This document shows positions 24,232 to 32,971 of a stretch of DNA of 64,000 bases, in pieces. Within the stretch, counting starts at the first letter, position 1; every line of letters begins with the position of its first letter. Position numbers and translations under genes: made by a program. The stretch is from the NCBI RefSeq assembly GCF_014650995.1, contig NZ_BMWA01000011.1, positions 186,001 through 250,000 on the forward strand, given 5' to 3'. The notes under the pieces were generated by a model. That model was not told the origin of the DNA. It worked only from the letters and a program-made list of their open reading frames with translations, and did no database searches. Source of the DNA: Streptomyces viridiviolaceus. GTDB taxonomy: Bacteria > Actinomycetota > Actinomycetes > Streptomycetales > Streptomycetaceae.

Positions 24232-25644
24232 TCAGCCCTTGACCACGCCCAGCGGAACCAGCCGGGCCACCGAGCGGCACAACCCCGCCGCCTCGCTCGC
24301 GGCGACCACCTCACTCACGTCCTTGTACGCTTCCGGCGCCTCCTCGGCCAGCCCCCGCCACGACTTCGGGCGCACCGCGATGCCGTCCGCCTCCAGCCGG
24401 GCCCGCAGCTCCCTGCCGGTGACCGCACGGGCGGCCCGGTGGCGGCTCATCACGCGGCCGGCGCCGTGGCAGGTGGAGAAGAAGGCGTCGCCGCCCGGCA
24501 CTCCGGCCAGGACGTACGAGGCCGTTCCCATCGTTCCGGGGATCAGCACCGGCTGACCGAACTCCCGCAGGTCCTCGGGCAGGTCGGGGTGCCCGGGCGG
24601 GAAGGCACGGGTGGCGCCCTTGCGGTGGACGCACAGGCGTCGCCGGGATCCGGTCACCGTATGGGTCTCGATCTTGGCGAGGTTGTGGGAGACGTCGTAC
24701 ACCAGCGACAGGCCCACGCCCGCGGCCTTCTCGAAGACCCGGCGTGCGGCATGGGAGAGCAACTGACGGTTCGCGCGTCCGTAGTTGGCGGCCGCGGCCA
24801 TCGCGCCCAGATAGTCCCGCCCCTGAGGGGAGTCGACCGGGGTGCAGGCCAGCTGCCGGTCGGGCACGGTGATGCCGTACCGGCTCATGGCGTCGCCCAT
24901 CGCCCGGACGTGATCGGTGCAGATCTGGTGCCCCAGACCGCGCGAACCGCAGTGGATCATCACGCACACCTGGCCGACGGAGAGTCCGAAGGCGGCGGCG
25001 ACCCGCTCGTCGGAGACGCCGGCGACCTGCTGGACCTCCAGGAAGTGGTTGGCCGATCCCAGGCTGCCGACCTGCCCGAGGCCGCGCTCCCGCGCCCGCG
25101 GACTCACCTGCTCCACGTCGGCGTCGGCGACCGCTCCGCCGTCCTCGCAGCGGGTCAGGTCCCGCTGTTCGCCGTACCCCTCGTCGACGGCGTACCGGGA
25201 GCCGCCACGCAGGATCCGCTCCAGTTGTCCGGGGCCGGTCATCCGCCACACGCCGCCGGGGCCGGCCCCGCGCGGGATCGAACGGTCCAGGCCGTCCATG
25301 ATCGCGGGGAGGGCGGGCTCCACCGTCCGCCGGTCGGCGTCGGCGGCCAGCAGCCGCACCCCGCAGGAGATGTCGAACCCGACCCCGCCGGGCGAGACCA
25401 CCCCGCCGTCGTCGAGGTCGGTCGCGGCCACGCCGCCGATGGGGAAGCCGTACCCCCAGTGGATGTCCGGCATGGCGTACGAGGCGCCGACGATGCCCGG
25501 CAGGGTGGCCACGTTGGCGACCTGTTCCAGCGACTGCTCGGCATCGGCGAGCAGGTCCCGGGAGGCGAACACCACCCCGGGCACGCGCATCGGCCCCCGC
25601 CGCTCGATGCGGTAGCGGTAGGGACGCTCCTCGACGAGTTCCAT
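24232..25644 (-). CDS. rtcB: RtcB RNA ligase
   Basis: A 470-aa GTP- and Mn-dependent RNA ligase that joins 2',3'-cyclic-phosphate or 3'-phosphate ends to 5'-OH ends. Signature elements are all present: GGVGFDISCGVRLL with the metal Cys (about 85-98), GSLGSANHFLEV (about 196), HCGSRGLGHQI (about 231), VHRKGATRA (about 331), GTMGTASYVLAG (about 361) and CHGAGRVMSR (about 381), whose His is the guanylylation site. The start is preceded by GAGAGG. In bacteria it repairs tRNA or rRNA cut by toxins. The neighbouring archease supports an active ligase. Confidence 0.97.
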   Translation of the reverse strand: MELVEERPYRYRIERRGPMRVPGVVFASRDLLADAEQSLEQVANVATLPGIVGASYAMPDIHWGYGFPIGGVAATDLDDGGVVSPGGVGFDISCGVRLLAADADRRTVEPALPAIMDGLDRSIPRGAGPGGVWRMTGPGQLERILRGGSRYAVDEGYGEQRDLTRCEDGGAVADADVEQVSPRARERGLGQVGSLGSANHFLEVQQVAGVSDERVAAAFGLSVGQVCVMIHCGSRGLGHQICTDHVRAMGDAMSRYGITVPDRQLACTPVDSPQGRDYLGAMAAAANYGRANRQLLSHAARRVFEKAAGVGLSLVYDVSHNLAKIETHTVTGSRRRLCVHRKGATRAFPPGHPDLPEDLREFGQPVLIPGTMGTASYVLAGVPGGDAFFSTCHGAGRVMSRHRAARAVTGRELRARLEADGIAVRPKSWRGLAEEAPEAYKDVSEVVAASEAAGLCRSVARLVPLGVVKG

Positions 25645-25676
25645 CGCGGCCTCTCAACCGGGTGCCCGGGTCGCGT

Positions 25677-26138
25677 TCACCAGGCCCCGTCGTCTTCCTG
25701 TACGGCCCGCCAGCCGGTCCACCGCAGGACACCGACCGCGATCACCGGTCCCTCCGGCGGACGCTGCCGGTACTGGGGGTACTTGCACCGCAGCAGCTCG
25801 ACGGCGCCGGCGTACTCCTGCCGTGTCCGCGCGTCGGGCGCGCCGGGCGGCAGCGTCCGGGCCTCTCCGTCGGCCCGTACCCACCACAGACGGTCCCAGT
25901 CCTCGTCGTAGGCGTCCACGAGAAGGCTGACGGCCGGCTGTACGGAGATGTGGCGCAGCCGCGCGAGCCGCCGGGACCGCTTCGGCTTGTCGTCGACCGC
26001 GGTGACGACGTCGTCACCGCGCCGGGCGAATACGACCGGTACGAGATGCGGCCGTCCCGCGGGTCCGATCGTCGCCAGCCGCGCGACCCGGGCCGCACCG
26101 AACCGCCGCCGCGCCTCGTCCCGTCCCATCTCCGGCAC
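25677..26138 (-). CDS. PPOX-class F420-type oxidoreductase (TIGR03668-like)
   Basis: A 153-aa split-barrel protein. DEARRRFGAARVARLATIGP, with GRPHLVPVVFARRGDDVVTA after it, is the N-terminal flavin/F420-binding pattern. KPKRSRRLARLRHISVQPAV carries the basic phosphate-contact residues. DYDEDWDRLWWVRADG-like sequence and the C-terminal KYPQYRQRPPEGPVIAV match the TIGR03668 subfamily. The GTG at 26138 is preferred over the ATG at 26129 because GGGAG is five bases upstream of it. Substrate unknown. Confidence 0.88.
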   Translation of the reverse strand: MPEMGRDEARRRFGAARVARLATIGPAGRPHLVPVVFARRGDDVVTAVDDKPKRSRRLARLRHISVQPAVSLLVDAYDEDWDRLWWVRADGEARTLPPGAPDARTRQEYAGAVELLRCKYPQYRQRPPEGPVIAVGVLRWTGWRAVQEDDGAW

Positions 26139-26384
26139 GCGGGCTCCCTGGGTCCTGGGGTCCGCCCGTGAGGACCTGCCGGTGAATCCGCCGAACGGAC
26201 CGCCGAACGGACCACCGAACGGTCTGCTGAGCGGATCTGCTGAGCGGATCTGCTGAGAGATCCGCGTACCCCTTCCTCGGACTCCCGACCCTCTCCCGCA
26301 TCCCCTTCGTGCCGCCCGTCGTATGGCCGGCCGAGGCGGGGGTATCCGCACGGGTGACGCACTCGTTCCGAGGAGATGACTCGA

Positions 26385-26657
26385 ATGCTGTTCCTCGGCC
26401 TGCTCCTCCTCGCCGCCACGGGCGCCTTCACCGCCCTGGTGATCGTCGGCAACCTGTCCGGCGGGCCCGAGTACACCGTGTCGGTGCTCGGCCAGCAGAT
26501 GGTCACCCTGAACACGCTCGCGATCTTCAGCTCCGGCCTCGCGCTGGCCCTGCTCTTCTGTCTGGGCGTGGCCGCGGTGAAGAGCGGGGCGTCGCACCGC
26601 CACCGCAGGAGGTCACGGACGTACCAGCCCCGCGACCCCACCGCGATGCACCCCTGA
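26385..26657 (+). CDS. Small two-helix membrane protein
   Basis: A 90-aa protein with membrane segments at about residues 1-20 (MLFLGLLLLAATGAFTALVI) and about 44-64 (LAIFSSGLALALLFCLGVAA), then a basic cytoplasmic tail (SHRHRRRSRTY). The ATG at 26385 has GAGGAG nine bases upstream; the ATG at 26376 is too close to that site. Similar short proteins are widespread in Streptomyces without known function. Confidence 0.78.
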   Translation: MLFLGLLLLAATGAFTALVIVGNLSGGPEYTVSVLGQQMVTLNTLAIFSSGLALALLFCLGVAAVKSGASHRHRRRSRTYQPRDPTAMHP

Positions 26658-26678
26658 CCGGAGCCGCCGCCCCGCCGG

Positions 26679-28439
26679 TCAGGCCGCGGAACGCCGCCCT
26701 CGCCGGCCCTTGTCCAGGAAGCGTCGCAGCCGGGTGAGCGGCCAGGCGTTGATCACGTCCTCCTTGGTCAGCCAGCCGCGCTGCGCCGTGCCCACGCCGT
26801 AGCGCATGTGGGCCAGATGGAGGGTGGCGTGGGCGTCGCTGTCGATCGCGAACCTCACCCCGTGCCGCCTGGCCCGCAGGATGTCCTCGTCGCGCAGGTC
26901 GAGCCGGTCCGGATGGGCGTTGATCTCCAGGGCCGTCCCGGTGCGGGCGCAGGCGGCGAAGACCTGGTCGAGGTCGGCGTCGATCCCCGGCCGCTTGCCG
27001 ATGATGCGGGTCGTGGGGTGGCCGATGACATTCACGTACGGGTTCTCGCAGGCGCGCACGATCCGCCGGGTCAGCGCCTCGCGGCCCTGGTTGAAGTGCG
27101 AGTGCACCGAGGCCACGCACAGGTCGAAGCCGGCCAGGAAGTCGTCCGGCCAGTCCACGCCGCCGTCGGGGGCGATGTTCAGCTCCACCCCGTGCAGCAG
27201 CCGCATGCCGCCCCGCTTGCCCTGCTTTCCGTACGCGCCGTCGAGCTGCCGCACCTGATCGCGTTGGGCCAGCATCCGCTCGTCGGTCATGCGCTGCATG
27301 TACAGATCAGGCCCGTGATCGGTGATCGCGTAGTAGGCGTAACCGCGCTCCGCCGCCGCCCGGACCATCTCCTCCAGCGGGGCGAGGCCGTCGGTGAGGT
27401 CGGTGTGGGTGTGCAGGTCGCCCCGGATGTCGGACTCGGTGACCAGGTCGGGCAGCTCACCGCGCTGCCCGGCCTCGATCTCGCCGCGGTCCTCGCGCAG
27501 GGTGGGCTCGATCCACGGCAGGCCGAGCCGGGCGTACACGTCCTCCTCCGTCGCGGAGACGACCTTCTCGCCGCTCTCGACGTCGAACAGCCCGTACTCG
27601 GAGAGCTTCAGCCTTTGGCGCACGGCGATCTCGCGGACGCGGATGTTGTGCGTCTTGGAGCCGGTGAAGTACAGCAGGGCGGCGCCCCAGGAGTCCGGCG
27701 GCACCACCCGCAGATCGATCGCCAGCCCCTTGCTGGTGCGGACCGACGTCTTCTTGTCGCCGTGGGCGATGACCTCCGTGACGTACGGCAGCCCGGTGAA
27801 CGCCCGCATCACGGGCGCCGGCCTCTCCGCCGCGGCGAGGACGTCGATGTCGCCGATCGTCTCCCGGTAGCGGCGCAGCGACCCGGCGTACGTGCACCGC
27901 CGGCAGCCGGTCACCCGGGCCAGCCCGGCGACGGTCTCCTCAGCGAGGTCGAGCGCCACGTCGAGCAGGACGCGGTCCCCGGAGGACTGCAGGAGCTCGA
28001 TGCCGTGGAGGATGTTCTCCTCCGTCCTCGGCCCGAACCCCTTGAGATCCCGCAGCCGCTCCGCCCGGATCGCGTCGGCCAGTTCGTCGACGGAGGAGAT
28101 CCCCAGCTCCTCGTGGAGCACCAGCGCCTTCTTCGGCCCGAGCGTGGGGATGGCCGTCAGCTGCCGCACCCCGGCGGGAATCTTCGCCCGCAACTCCTCC
28201 ACGGCGGAGACACGCCCATCGCGGAAATACTCGACGACCTTCTCGGCAATGGACCTGCCGACGCCCGGGATCTCCTGCAGCCCCTTCGCGTCGAGCGTGC
28301 CCACATCGGCATGATGCCCACCGATCGCACGGGCGGCCTTCTCGTAGACACGCGCCTTGAACGCATCCCCACCGGTGATCGCTATCAGGTCGGCGTACTC
28401 CTGGAACAGCGCGGCGACCTCGTCATTGGACCGAGCCAC
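26679..28439 (-). CDS. polX: PolX DNA polymerase with PHP domain
   Basis: A 586-aa family X DNA repair polymerase. Residues 1-120 hold helix-hairpin-helix elements (LQEIPGVGRSIAEKVVEYF, IPTLGPKKALVLHEELGI). The palm follows with AGSLRRYRETIGDIDVLAA, which gives the metal Asp-x-Asp, and AIDLRVV, the third Asp. From about residue 340 is a PHP phosphoesterase domain (GDLHTHTDLTDG, later HPTTRIIGKRPG, AIDSDAHAT), the 3'-5' exonuclease part. It fills short gaps in base-excision or end-joining repair. The GTG start has TACGCT six bases before the GGAGGTGTG start, a possible leaderless promoter. Confidence 0.96.
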   Translation of the reverse strand: MARSNDEVAALFQEYADLIAITGGDAFKARVYEKAARAIGGHHADVGTLDAKGLQEIPGVGRSIAEKVVEYFRDGRVSAVEELRAKIPAGVRQLTAIPTLGPKKALVLHEELGISSVDELADAIRAERLRDLKGFGPRTEENILHGIELLQSSGDRVLLDVALDLAEETVAGLARVTGCRRCTYAGSLRRYRETIGDIDVLAAAERPAPVMRAFTGLPYVTEVIAHGDKKTSVRTSKGLAIDLRVVPPDSWGAALLYFTGSKTHNIRVREIAVRQRLKLSEYGLFDVESGEKVVSATEEDVYARLGLPWIEPTLREDRGEIEAGQRGELPDLVTESDIRGDLHTHTDLTDGLAPLEEMVRAAAERGYAYYAITDHGPDLYMQRMTDERMLAQRDQVRQLDGAYGKQGKRGGMRLLHGVELNIAPDGGVDWPDDFLAGFDLCVASVHSHFNQGREALTRRIVRACENPYVNVIGHPTTRIIGKRPGIDADLDQVFAACARTGTALEINAHPDRLDLRDEDILRARRHGVRFAIDSDAHATLHLAHMRYGVGTAQRGWLTKEDVINAWPLTRLRRFLDKGRRGRRSAA

Positions 28440-28445
28440 ACCTCC

Positions 28446-28451
28446 AGCGTA
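28446..28451 (-). promoter_or_regulatory. Candidate leaderless -10 box for polX
   Basis: TACGCT (TANNNT) ends six bases before the polX GTG, so transcription would begin at about the start codon. GGAGGT between them abuts the GTG too closely to act as a normal ribosome site. Confidence 0.45.
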
Positions 28452-28488
28452 GGCACGCGGCGCAGCCCCGCGAGGCAGGCGCCGGACC

Positions 28489-28494
28489 TACGAT
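28489..28494 (+). promoter_or_regulatory. Candidate leaderless -10 box for the VOC gene
   Basis: TACGAT lies exactly six bases before the ATG at 28501, with no ribosome site between. It is divergent from the polX box about 40 bp away. Confidence 0.5.
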
Positions 28495-28500
28495 GGCGCC

Positions 28501-28842
28501 ATGGCCGTCGACCTCTTCGCAGGCATCCCAGTCACCGACTACGCAGCGGCGCTGGCCTGGTACGAGCGGTTGCTCGGCTCGCCACCGGCGTTCATCCCGA
28601 ACGACACGGAGGCCGTGTGGGAGCTGGCGGAACACCGCTACCTGTACATCGAGCTCCGCCCCGGTCACGCCGGCCACGCCATGCACACCGTCTTCGTCGA
28701 CGACTTCGACACCCGCGTCGCCGGCATCGCCGACCGGGGCCTGAGACCCTGGACCCGCGAGACGTACGCGAACGGCGTACGCAAGGCCATGTACCGCGAC
28801 CCGGACGGCAACGAAATCGGCTTCGGCGGCACCCCGCTCTGA
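28501..28842 (+). CDS. VOC/glyoxalase-fold protein
   Basis: A 113-aa single-domain vicinal-oxygen-chelate protein. DLFAGIPVTDYAAALAWYER starts the first beta-alpha-beta-beta-beta unit. YLYIELRPGHAGHAMHTVFV and ADRGLRPWTRETYANGVR follow, and RKAMYRDPDGNEIGFGG is the classical C-terminal motif with its Glu metal ligand. Members include glyoxalases, dioxygenases and drug-binding proteins; which one applies cannot be told. ATG 28501 fits the start of the fold and the leaderless spacing. Confidence 0.88.
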   Translation: MAVDLFAGIPVTDYAAALAWYERLLGSPPAFIPNDTEAVWELAEHRYLYIELRPGHAGHAMHTVFVDDFDTRVAGIADRGLRPWTRETYANGVRKAMYRDPDGNEIGFGGTPL

Positions 28843-29092
28843 CGAGGGGCCCCCGCCGCCGCACAGCCCGCCCTACCGGACCGGGCAGAGGCGTTCGCAC
28901 AGCGCTGCACGCGACGGCAACGGCTCGATCAGCACCCAGGGCGCTGGTTGGGTGACAGCGCCCGGCTGGGGGCTTCGTCGTATACCAGCCGCACGCCTTC
29001 GGCCTTTGGTTGCTAACAGCACCTGCCGCGTCGCCTTCCGTTTCGCCAGTGGTTAGCTGCCACATGAGTCTCGTCCGATTCGCGCTCTACGC

Positions 29093-29512
29093 ATGCGCCG
29101 CCGAGCTGTCGACTCTGGCGTCATGGGGCTATTGCCGGGGGAGCCGCGTCGACTGAATGGTGGGCAGTTGCGCTGCCCGTACTGCGGTCTGTTACAGGAC
29201 CGAGTGGCGACGCTCGAGCATGAATGGGTCTTGTTGGAACCGGACATGACTCCGCTGGCCCATACGGTGCCGGCAGAGCATCGGTGGATCGAGACCTCCG
29301 ACGGTCGGGTCACCGTCTACGGCGTGTGTCCGCCAGATGCGTCTCAACGTTGCCGTATCGAACACCGGCTGGCCTGCTCGGCACAACGGCTACCGGACCT
29401 TTGGCCGTGGTTGACGACGCTGCGAGCGGAGAACGGGCGGCGAGCGGAGCGGCAGTTGCAGGCCGACCCGGAGCCGCCAGAGCCTCTGGAGGAATGGCCA
29501 GATGCGGGGTAA
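29093..29512 (+). CDS. DUF6083-like zinc-ribbon protein
   Basis: Up to 139 aa; a second ATG at 29123 is equally possible and neither has a clear ribosome site. The core is a CPYCG zinc-knuckle half (QLRCPYCGLLQDRVATLEHE), then WVLLEPDMTPLAHTVPAEHR and a second Cys/His set (RCRIEHRLACSAQ). This Cys-xx-Cys ... Cys-xxx-His-xxx-Cys layout matches a Streptomyces domain usually annotated DUF6083, found in accessory regions. Function unknown. GC is lower here than in the flanks, marking the start of the accessory zone. Confidence 0.68.
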   Translation: MRRRAVDSGVMGLLPGEPRRLNGGQLRCPYCGLLQDRVATLEHEWVLLEPDMTPLAHTVPAEHRWIETSDGRVTVYGVCPPDASQRCRIEHRLACSAQRLPDLWPWLTTLRAENGRRAERQLQADPEPPEPLEEWPDAG

Positions 29513-29620
29513 CGGTCACTTGGGGCGGACCTGCAGCTGATGGGCAGCGACTTCCAGGTGCCCACCAGCCTCTCGCCGTTCGGCCACCGGAGGTCAAAAC
29601 CGTCCGCCTCCCGTATGAGC

Positions 29621-30091
29621 TCACTCAGCGGGGAAGGCGAGCCGCAGAACGATCTCGCCGTCGTCGATCTCCCCGGTGGGCTCGAACCCGAACTTCCGAT
29701 AGAAGGGCCACGGTTCGCCTTCACCGGGCTCGTAGCTGGTCAGCAGCTCGGTGGCGCCGTCCGCGCGCACCAGCGTGGCGACCTGCATGAGCGCTTCTCG
29801 GCCGATCCCACGCCTCTGGTACCGCTTGTCGACGAGGAGCCGCCAGAGGAAGTGCCGCCCTTTGTACAAACCAGCCGGCGGTTTCCACGACAGCATCACG
29901 AAGCCGACTGGCTCGTCACCGCAGTACACGGCGCGGTACCACGGATTGGCCTCCGGTTTCTTCGCCGCCTCCTTGAGCGACTGGGACACGGAGGCGACGA
30001 ACTGCTTCTGGTCACGTCGGACGCGGAGGGCACGAACGGCATCCCGGTCGTCGTCGGTGATCTCCCGTAGGTGCACGCCCGGGGATCTCAT
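29621..30091 (-). CDS. GNAT N-acetyltransferase (spermidine-acetyltransferase-like)
   Basis: A 156-aa acetyl-CoA-dependent acetyltransferase. VHLREITDDDRDAVRALRV begins the fold, YRAVYCGDEPVGFVMLSW is the central beta-strand motif, and FLWRLLVDKRYQRRGIGREA is motif A with the Q/RxxGxG acetyl-CoA loop. EPWPFYRKFGFEPTGEIDDG ends the fold. The layout resembles polyamine acetyltransferases such as BltD, but the substrate is inferred. ATG 30091 is chosen because AAGGGGTG lies five bases upstream; an ATG at 30109 lacks a site. Confidence 0.9.
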   Translation of the reverse strand: MRSPGVHLREITDDDRDAVRALRVRRDQKQFVASVSQSLKEAAKKPEANPWYRAVYCGDEPVGFVMLSWKPPAGLYKGRHFLWRLLVDKRYQRRGIGREALMQVATLVRADGATELLTSYEPGEGEPWPFYRKFGFEPTGEIDDGEIVLRLAFPAE

Positions 30092-30476
30092 GCCACACCC
30101 CTTCTGCATCCGACAGCTGCGCCGTCCGGGCCTAGATCAAGAGCCGCCACCGGGCGGCATTCCCACGCATCCGCGTTATCGAGGCCGCCAGGTCGGACGT
30201 CTTCGCAGCGTATGCGACACAGGCGATCCGAAGCGGGACTGGCACGCCGGGCTGCGACCCCGTCCAAGGCAGCCCCTAAGGGAGAGCAACTCGGCCTGAC
30301 GTGGCGATGCTCATGCCAAGAGCCCAAAGCGCCAGGAGCCAGGAATGCCGGTTGCGTGATCATTTGCGCTGGGGCTAGGGCTAGACCGCCGCCCCTTCGG
30401 CAGCTGGATGGGCAGACCTGGATAAAAGAGCCAACCATTTGTGGACGGGCCAGCGTTAGTCGATCAACCGAAGGCC
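30092..30476. other. Gap without a supported gene
   Basis: Upstream of the GNAT gene. Every frame is broken or of poor composition. I see no RNA gene or repeat until the tRNA fragment at 30477. Confidence 0.5.
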
Positions 30477-30512
30477 CCGTGTGCGCCAGGTTCGAATCCT
30501 GCCGGGGGCACC
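30477..30512 (+). other. tRNA-Arg(CCG) 3' fragment (attachment-site remnant)
   Basis: The bases CAGGTTCGAATCCTGCCGGG and onward (30487-30512, 26 bases) match exactly, in reverse complement, the T arm and acceptor 3' strand of the intact tRNA-Arg at 37750-37821. Ten further bases upstream match with one inserted C. No 5' acceptor half is present, so it is not a functional tRNA. It is the kind of displaced 3' end left by a tRNA-targeting integrase, but its orientation is opposite to the intact gene. Confidence 0.8.
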
Positions 30513-30530
30513 TCGAGGAAGGTGCCAAAG

Positions 30531-30566
30531 GACCCCGTCACCAGCGGAAACGCTGAGTGCGGGGTC
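30531..30566 (+). terminator. Hairpin duplicated with the tRNA fragment
   Basis: GACCCCG (30531-30537) pairs with CGGGGTC (30560-30566); the inner CAGCG-GAAA-CGCTG forms a second stem, and TTCTT follows. The same structure follows the intact tRNA-Arg on the other strand at 37693-37732, so terminator and tRNA end were copied together. Confidence 0.65.
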
Positions 30567-30881
30567 TTCTTGTGTGTACAGGCGTATGCAGCGTCGAGCG
30601 GCCCTATGACGGGGGTCCGTGGACTATTGGTGGGCAGGATCTCCGGTGACCTGCGCACACAGCTGGGACCGAAGCGCCCTCCGGAGCTCCACGGGACGCG
30701 ACTGCCTGGCCCTCCTCGACGAACTACGGGCGGGAGGGTCGCTGAGGCCTCGGGGCCTGGTCCGAGACGCTAGAGGCCCAAGACAACCCACGGCTCTTGT
30801 GCGGCGGTACGTGGTGACGACGAGGGTTGTCCTAAGGAGCGTCCGCACGCTCTACCACTGATCGGAAGGGTTGGCCGAATT
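30567..30881. other. Gap without a supported gene
   Basis: 315 bp between the tRNA-derived hairpin and the 3' end of the nuclease-like gene. Short frames occur on both strands but none has a credible start, length or composition. Confidence 0.5.
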
Positions 30882-32453
30882 TCAGCCGCTTTTTGCATCC
30901 ACCACTGGGCTCCAGTCAATTTCTTGGCATTCTAGCCGCTCAACGCGAACGGAGTATCGCCCCAGGAGGGGAATCGTGACATTCCGAATTTGGTAGTGCC
31001 TATTCAGTTCAGGCACTATAGGATTTTTGAGCAGAGTAATCAATTCAATCAGCGAGTTGACGGGGTTGAGATTTGAAACATACCGAAAAGACGTAGCAAA
31101 CATGTCAGGCTCCGGCATAGGTCGAGGCGTCAGCTGCTGCGGCATGCCGACTCCCCACGCCCAGTCGATCTCATCAAAGGCTGGCCAGTCAGGCGGCAAC
31201 TTCGCTTGCACATCGCCAGCTACGAGCGAACTCCTGACCTTCCCTAGTTGTGCGCTCGCAAGCACAATAGTTTGATCCGTCTTGGAGGTTTCAGCAAGTG
31301 TAAGGGCATCGATAGGCCATTTGATTTCCAGGATAAGACCCTTACGTGACACTGGGTCGAACGCCACTACGTCAAGGTCACCTACAGCCTGCCCCTTCAA
31401 ATTCCGCACTTTCGTGCCCTCAGTGACTTTAACGCCGGGGATTTCCCTCAGCCAACGACCCCACGCTTTGGCTCGCTCGCCTTGGCGCTTGCCAATAGGG
31501 CCGTATCGGGCCGGATCTGATGCGGCAGTTCGCAGAACGATTGCATCAATGGCGCGAGGGAACATTACGAGCGGAAGGACTGTAATAAGCCCATGATTGG
31601 GGATTAGGATTGCCGTTCTCATCGACTTACCCGGGCCGGCCATGAGTCTATGTATGGCCTGTATAGCGAGCTCTCGCGGCACGCTCCCACATAGGCGTGC
31701 GAGCCAGTCGACGATCGCCTCTTCGGTGCTGTGTTGAAGAGTCGTGCCACGCAGGCGCGCTGATGAGTGTGCCATCTCGCCTAGCTCCGCCATTGCCATG
31801 AGTGCAGCTAGGACTTCTGCCATTATTCCGACGGTTAGACCGTCGCCAAGGTCAGTGTCATCCGACAATGGAGGGTCTTGGTGAACTGCGCGCCATGCTT
31901 GAACTGCTCGACGAGTCCGCTCCATCGCAGAACTGATGACGTCATCCGGAGGGATAAAAGCATTAAGCCTTCCGCGAGATTGCTTCGAGGCCCATTCCAC
32001 TTCTTTCTGTGTGGGCTCTTCACGATTCCCAGGCACAGCCTGTCGCTCAAGATACAAGTCGGCAACTTCAAGACCCATATCCCACTTATATGAGACCCTA
32101 AATTTTGTGCCGCCAGTCTTTCTAACCCTATAGGCTTGCGCACGAAGGGCGGCGTCAAGCGATTCGAGGCGTGTCGCCTCCACGGCAGCCTTCACGGCAT
32201 TTGATACATCGTCTTCATAGCAAGGTTCGCTACCAATCGGATGCTTAAAGTGCCATGAGATCAGAAAATCCAGCAACATTTCCCACGAAAACTCTGGAAA
32301 ATCCACCCTGTTCCGTGCGAAGCTTGCTTTCACGCTGAGGGCTTGCGACATGAGCGCATGCAGCCGCTCCTCACCCGTTGACCAAATTGGCAGTTGGTCG
32401 ACTTGTTTGCGCCAGTCCGAGATCAGACCACGTAGCTCTTGTTCCGGCGTCAC
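30882..32453 (-). CDS. PD-(D/E)XK nuclease-like protein, AT-rich, unknown family
   Basis: A 523-aa soluble protein, clearly poorer in GC than all neighbours, so recently acquired. The start is GTG 32453, six bases after GGGGGA; a TTG seven codons upstream lacks a site. No domain is recognisable in residues 1-330. At about 358-378 the sequence GDLDVVAFDP then GLILEIKWPI gives Asp-x-Asp and Glu-x-Lys in the spacing of the PD-(D/E)XK nuclease core (beta hairpin with catalytic D...ExK). The helical N-terminal part could be a recognition or dimer module. It stands alone between the inverted tRNA ends. A restriction or phage-defence role is an inference. Confidence 0.75.
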   Translation of the reverse strand: MTPEQELRGLISDWRKQVDQLPIWSTGEERLHALMSQALSVKASFARNRVDFPEFSWEMLLDFLISWHFKHPIGSEPCYEDDVSNAVKAAVEATRLESLDAALRAQAYRVRKTGGTKFRVSYKWDMGLEVADLYLERQAVPGNREEPTQKEVEWASKQSRGRLNAFIPPDDVISSAMERTRRAVQAWRAVHQDPPLSDDTDLGDGLTVGIMAEVLAALMAMAELGEMAHSSARLRGTTLQHSTEEAIVDWLARLCGSVPRELAIQAIHRLMAGPGKSMRTAILIPNHGLITVLPLVMFPRAIDAIVLRTAASDPARYGPIGKRQGERAKAWGRWLREIPGVKVTEGTKVRNLKGQAVGDLDVVAFDPVSRKGLILEIKWPIDALTLAETSKTDQTIVLASAQLGKVRSSLVAGDVQAKLPPDWPAFDEIDWAWGVGMPQQLTPRPMPEPDMFATSFRYVSNLNPVNSLIELITLLKNPIVPELNRHYQIRNVTIPLLGRYSVRVERLECQEIDWSPVVDAKSG

Positions 32454-32678
32454 AGGAATTCCCCCGAATTTCAATATCTGAAAATGTCACAAATGGTCGA
32501 CCTCGATGCGCTCCAGCCGCAAGGTCTTCACGCCCGTACTGCCGAGTTTTGATTCCTAAGGAGAGGCTCTACAGAGATCGGTCATCGTGAGTTACACAGG
32601 CCGCGTGGGTGGGCACTGTGAGCCATGGTCGGTTGCTGTAGTTGCTGTACTTCCGTGCTGTACGGCATGGAGCTGCGC

Positions 32679-32786
32679 TCAGCTCGACACTGCCCCACCC
32701 GCGAAGCCGACTACAAGGTCTCCCAGTACGTCGCAAGTAGCACTAGCCCACTGCTTCATCCTGCTCGACTTCGATTCATCAGCCAT
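32679..32786 (-). CDS. Possible small protein, 35 aa
   Basis: The ATG at 32786 has an excellent GAGGAG site seven bases upstream. The peptide MADESKSSRMKQWASATCDV continues LGDLVVGFAGGAVSS and ends with a weakly hydrophobic helix. The frame stays open upstream and includes a hydrophobic stretch (LALSLFAVAVICKVLA), so a longer membrane protein with an unseen start is an alternative. Composition is accessory-like. No family recognised. Confidence 0.35.
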   Translation of the reverse strand: MADESKSSRMKQWASATCDVLGDLVVGFAGGAVSS

Positions 32787-32971
32787 GCGGTTCTCCTCAC
32801 GCTCGTTCGTCTTCGTGTCCTGGTTGGTGCTCAACTTCGATGCCAGGACCTTGCAGATGACGGCTACCGCGAAGAGGGACAGTGCGAGACTCGGCAGCGC
32901 CGAGCTCAGCACAGCTCCAAGTGACCTTAGCTGAAGCACGCAGTCGGTGGAGCGGCTTTGGGCTGGAGCTG

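Noticed and set aside
30420..30512. A complete tRNA on plus at 30.4-30.5 kb
   Set aside because: Only the T arm and 3' acceptor strand are present; no GCCCCCG 5' strand or D arm lies upstream at the right distance.
30464..30658. Small minus-strand protein containing PPAGFEP
   Set aside because: The motif is the translation of the tRNA T arm and 3' end, a known artefact; the same peptide appears at the intact tRNA.
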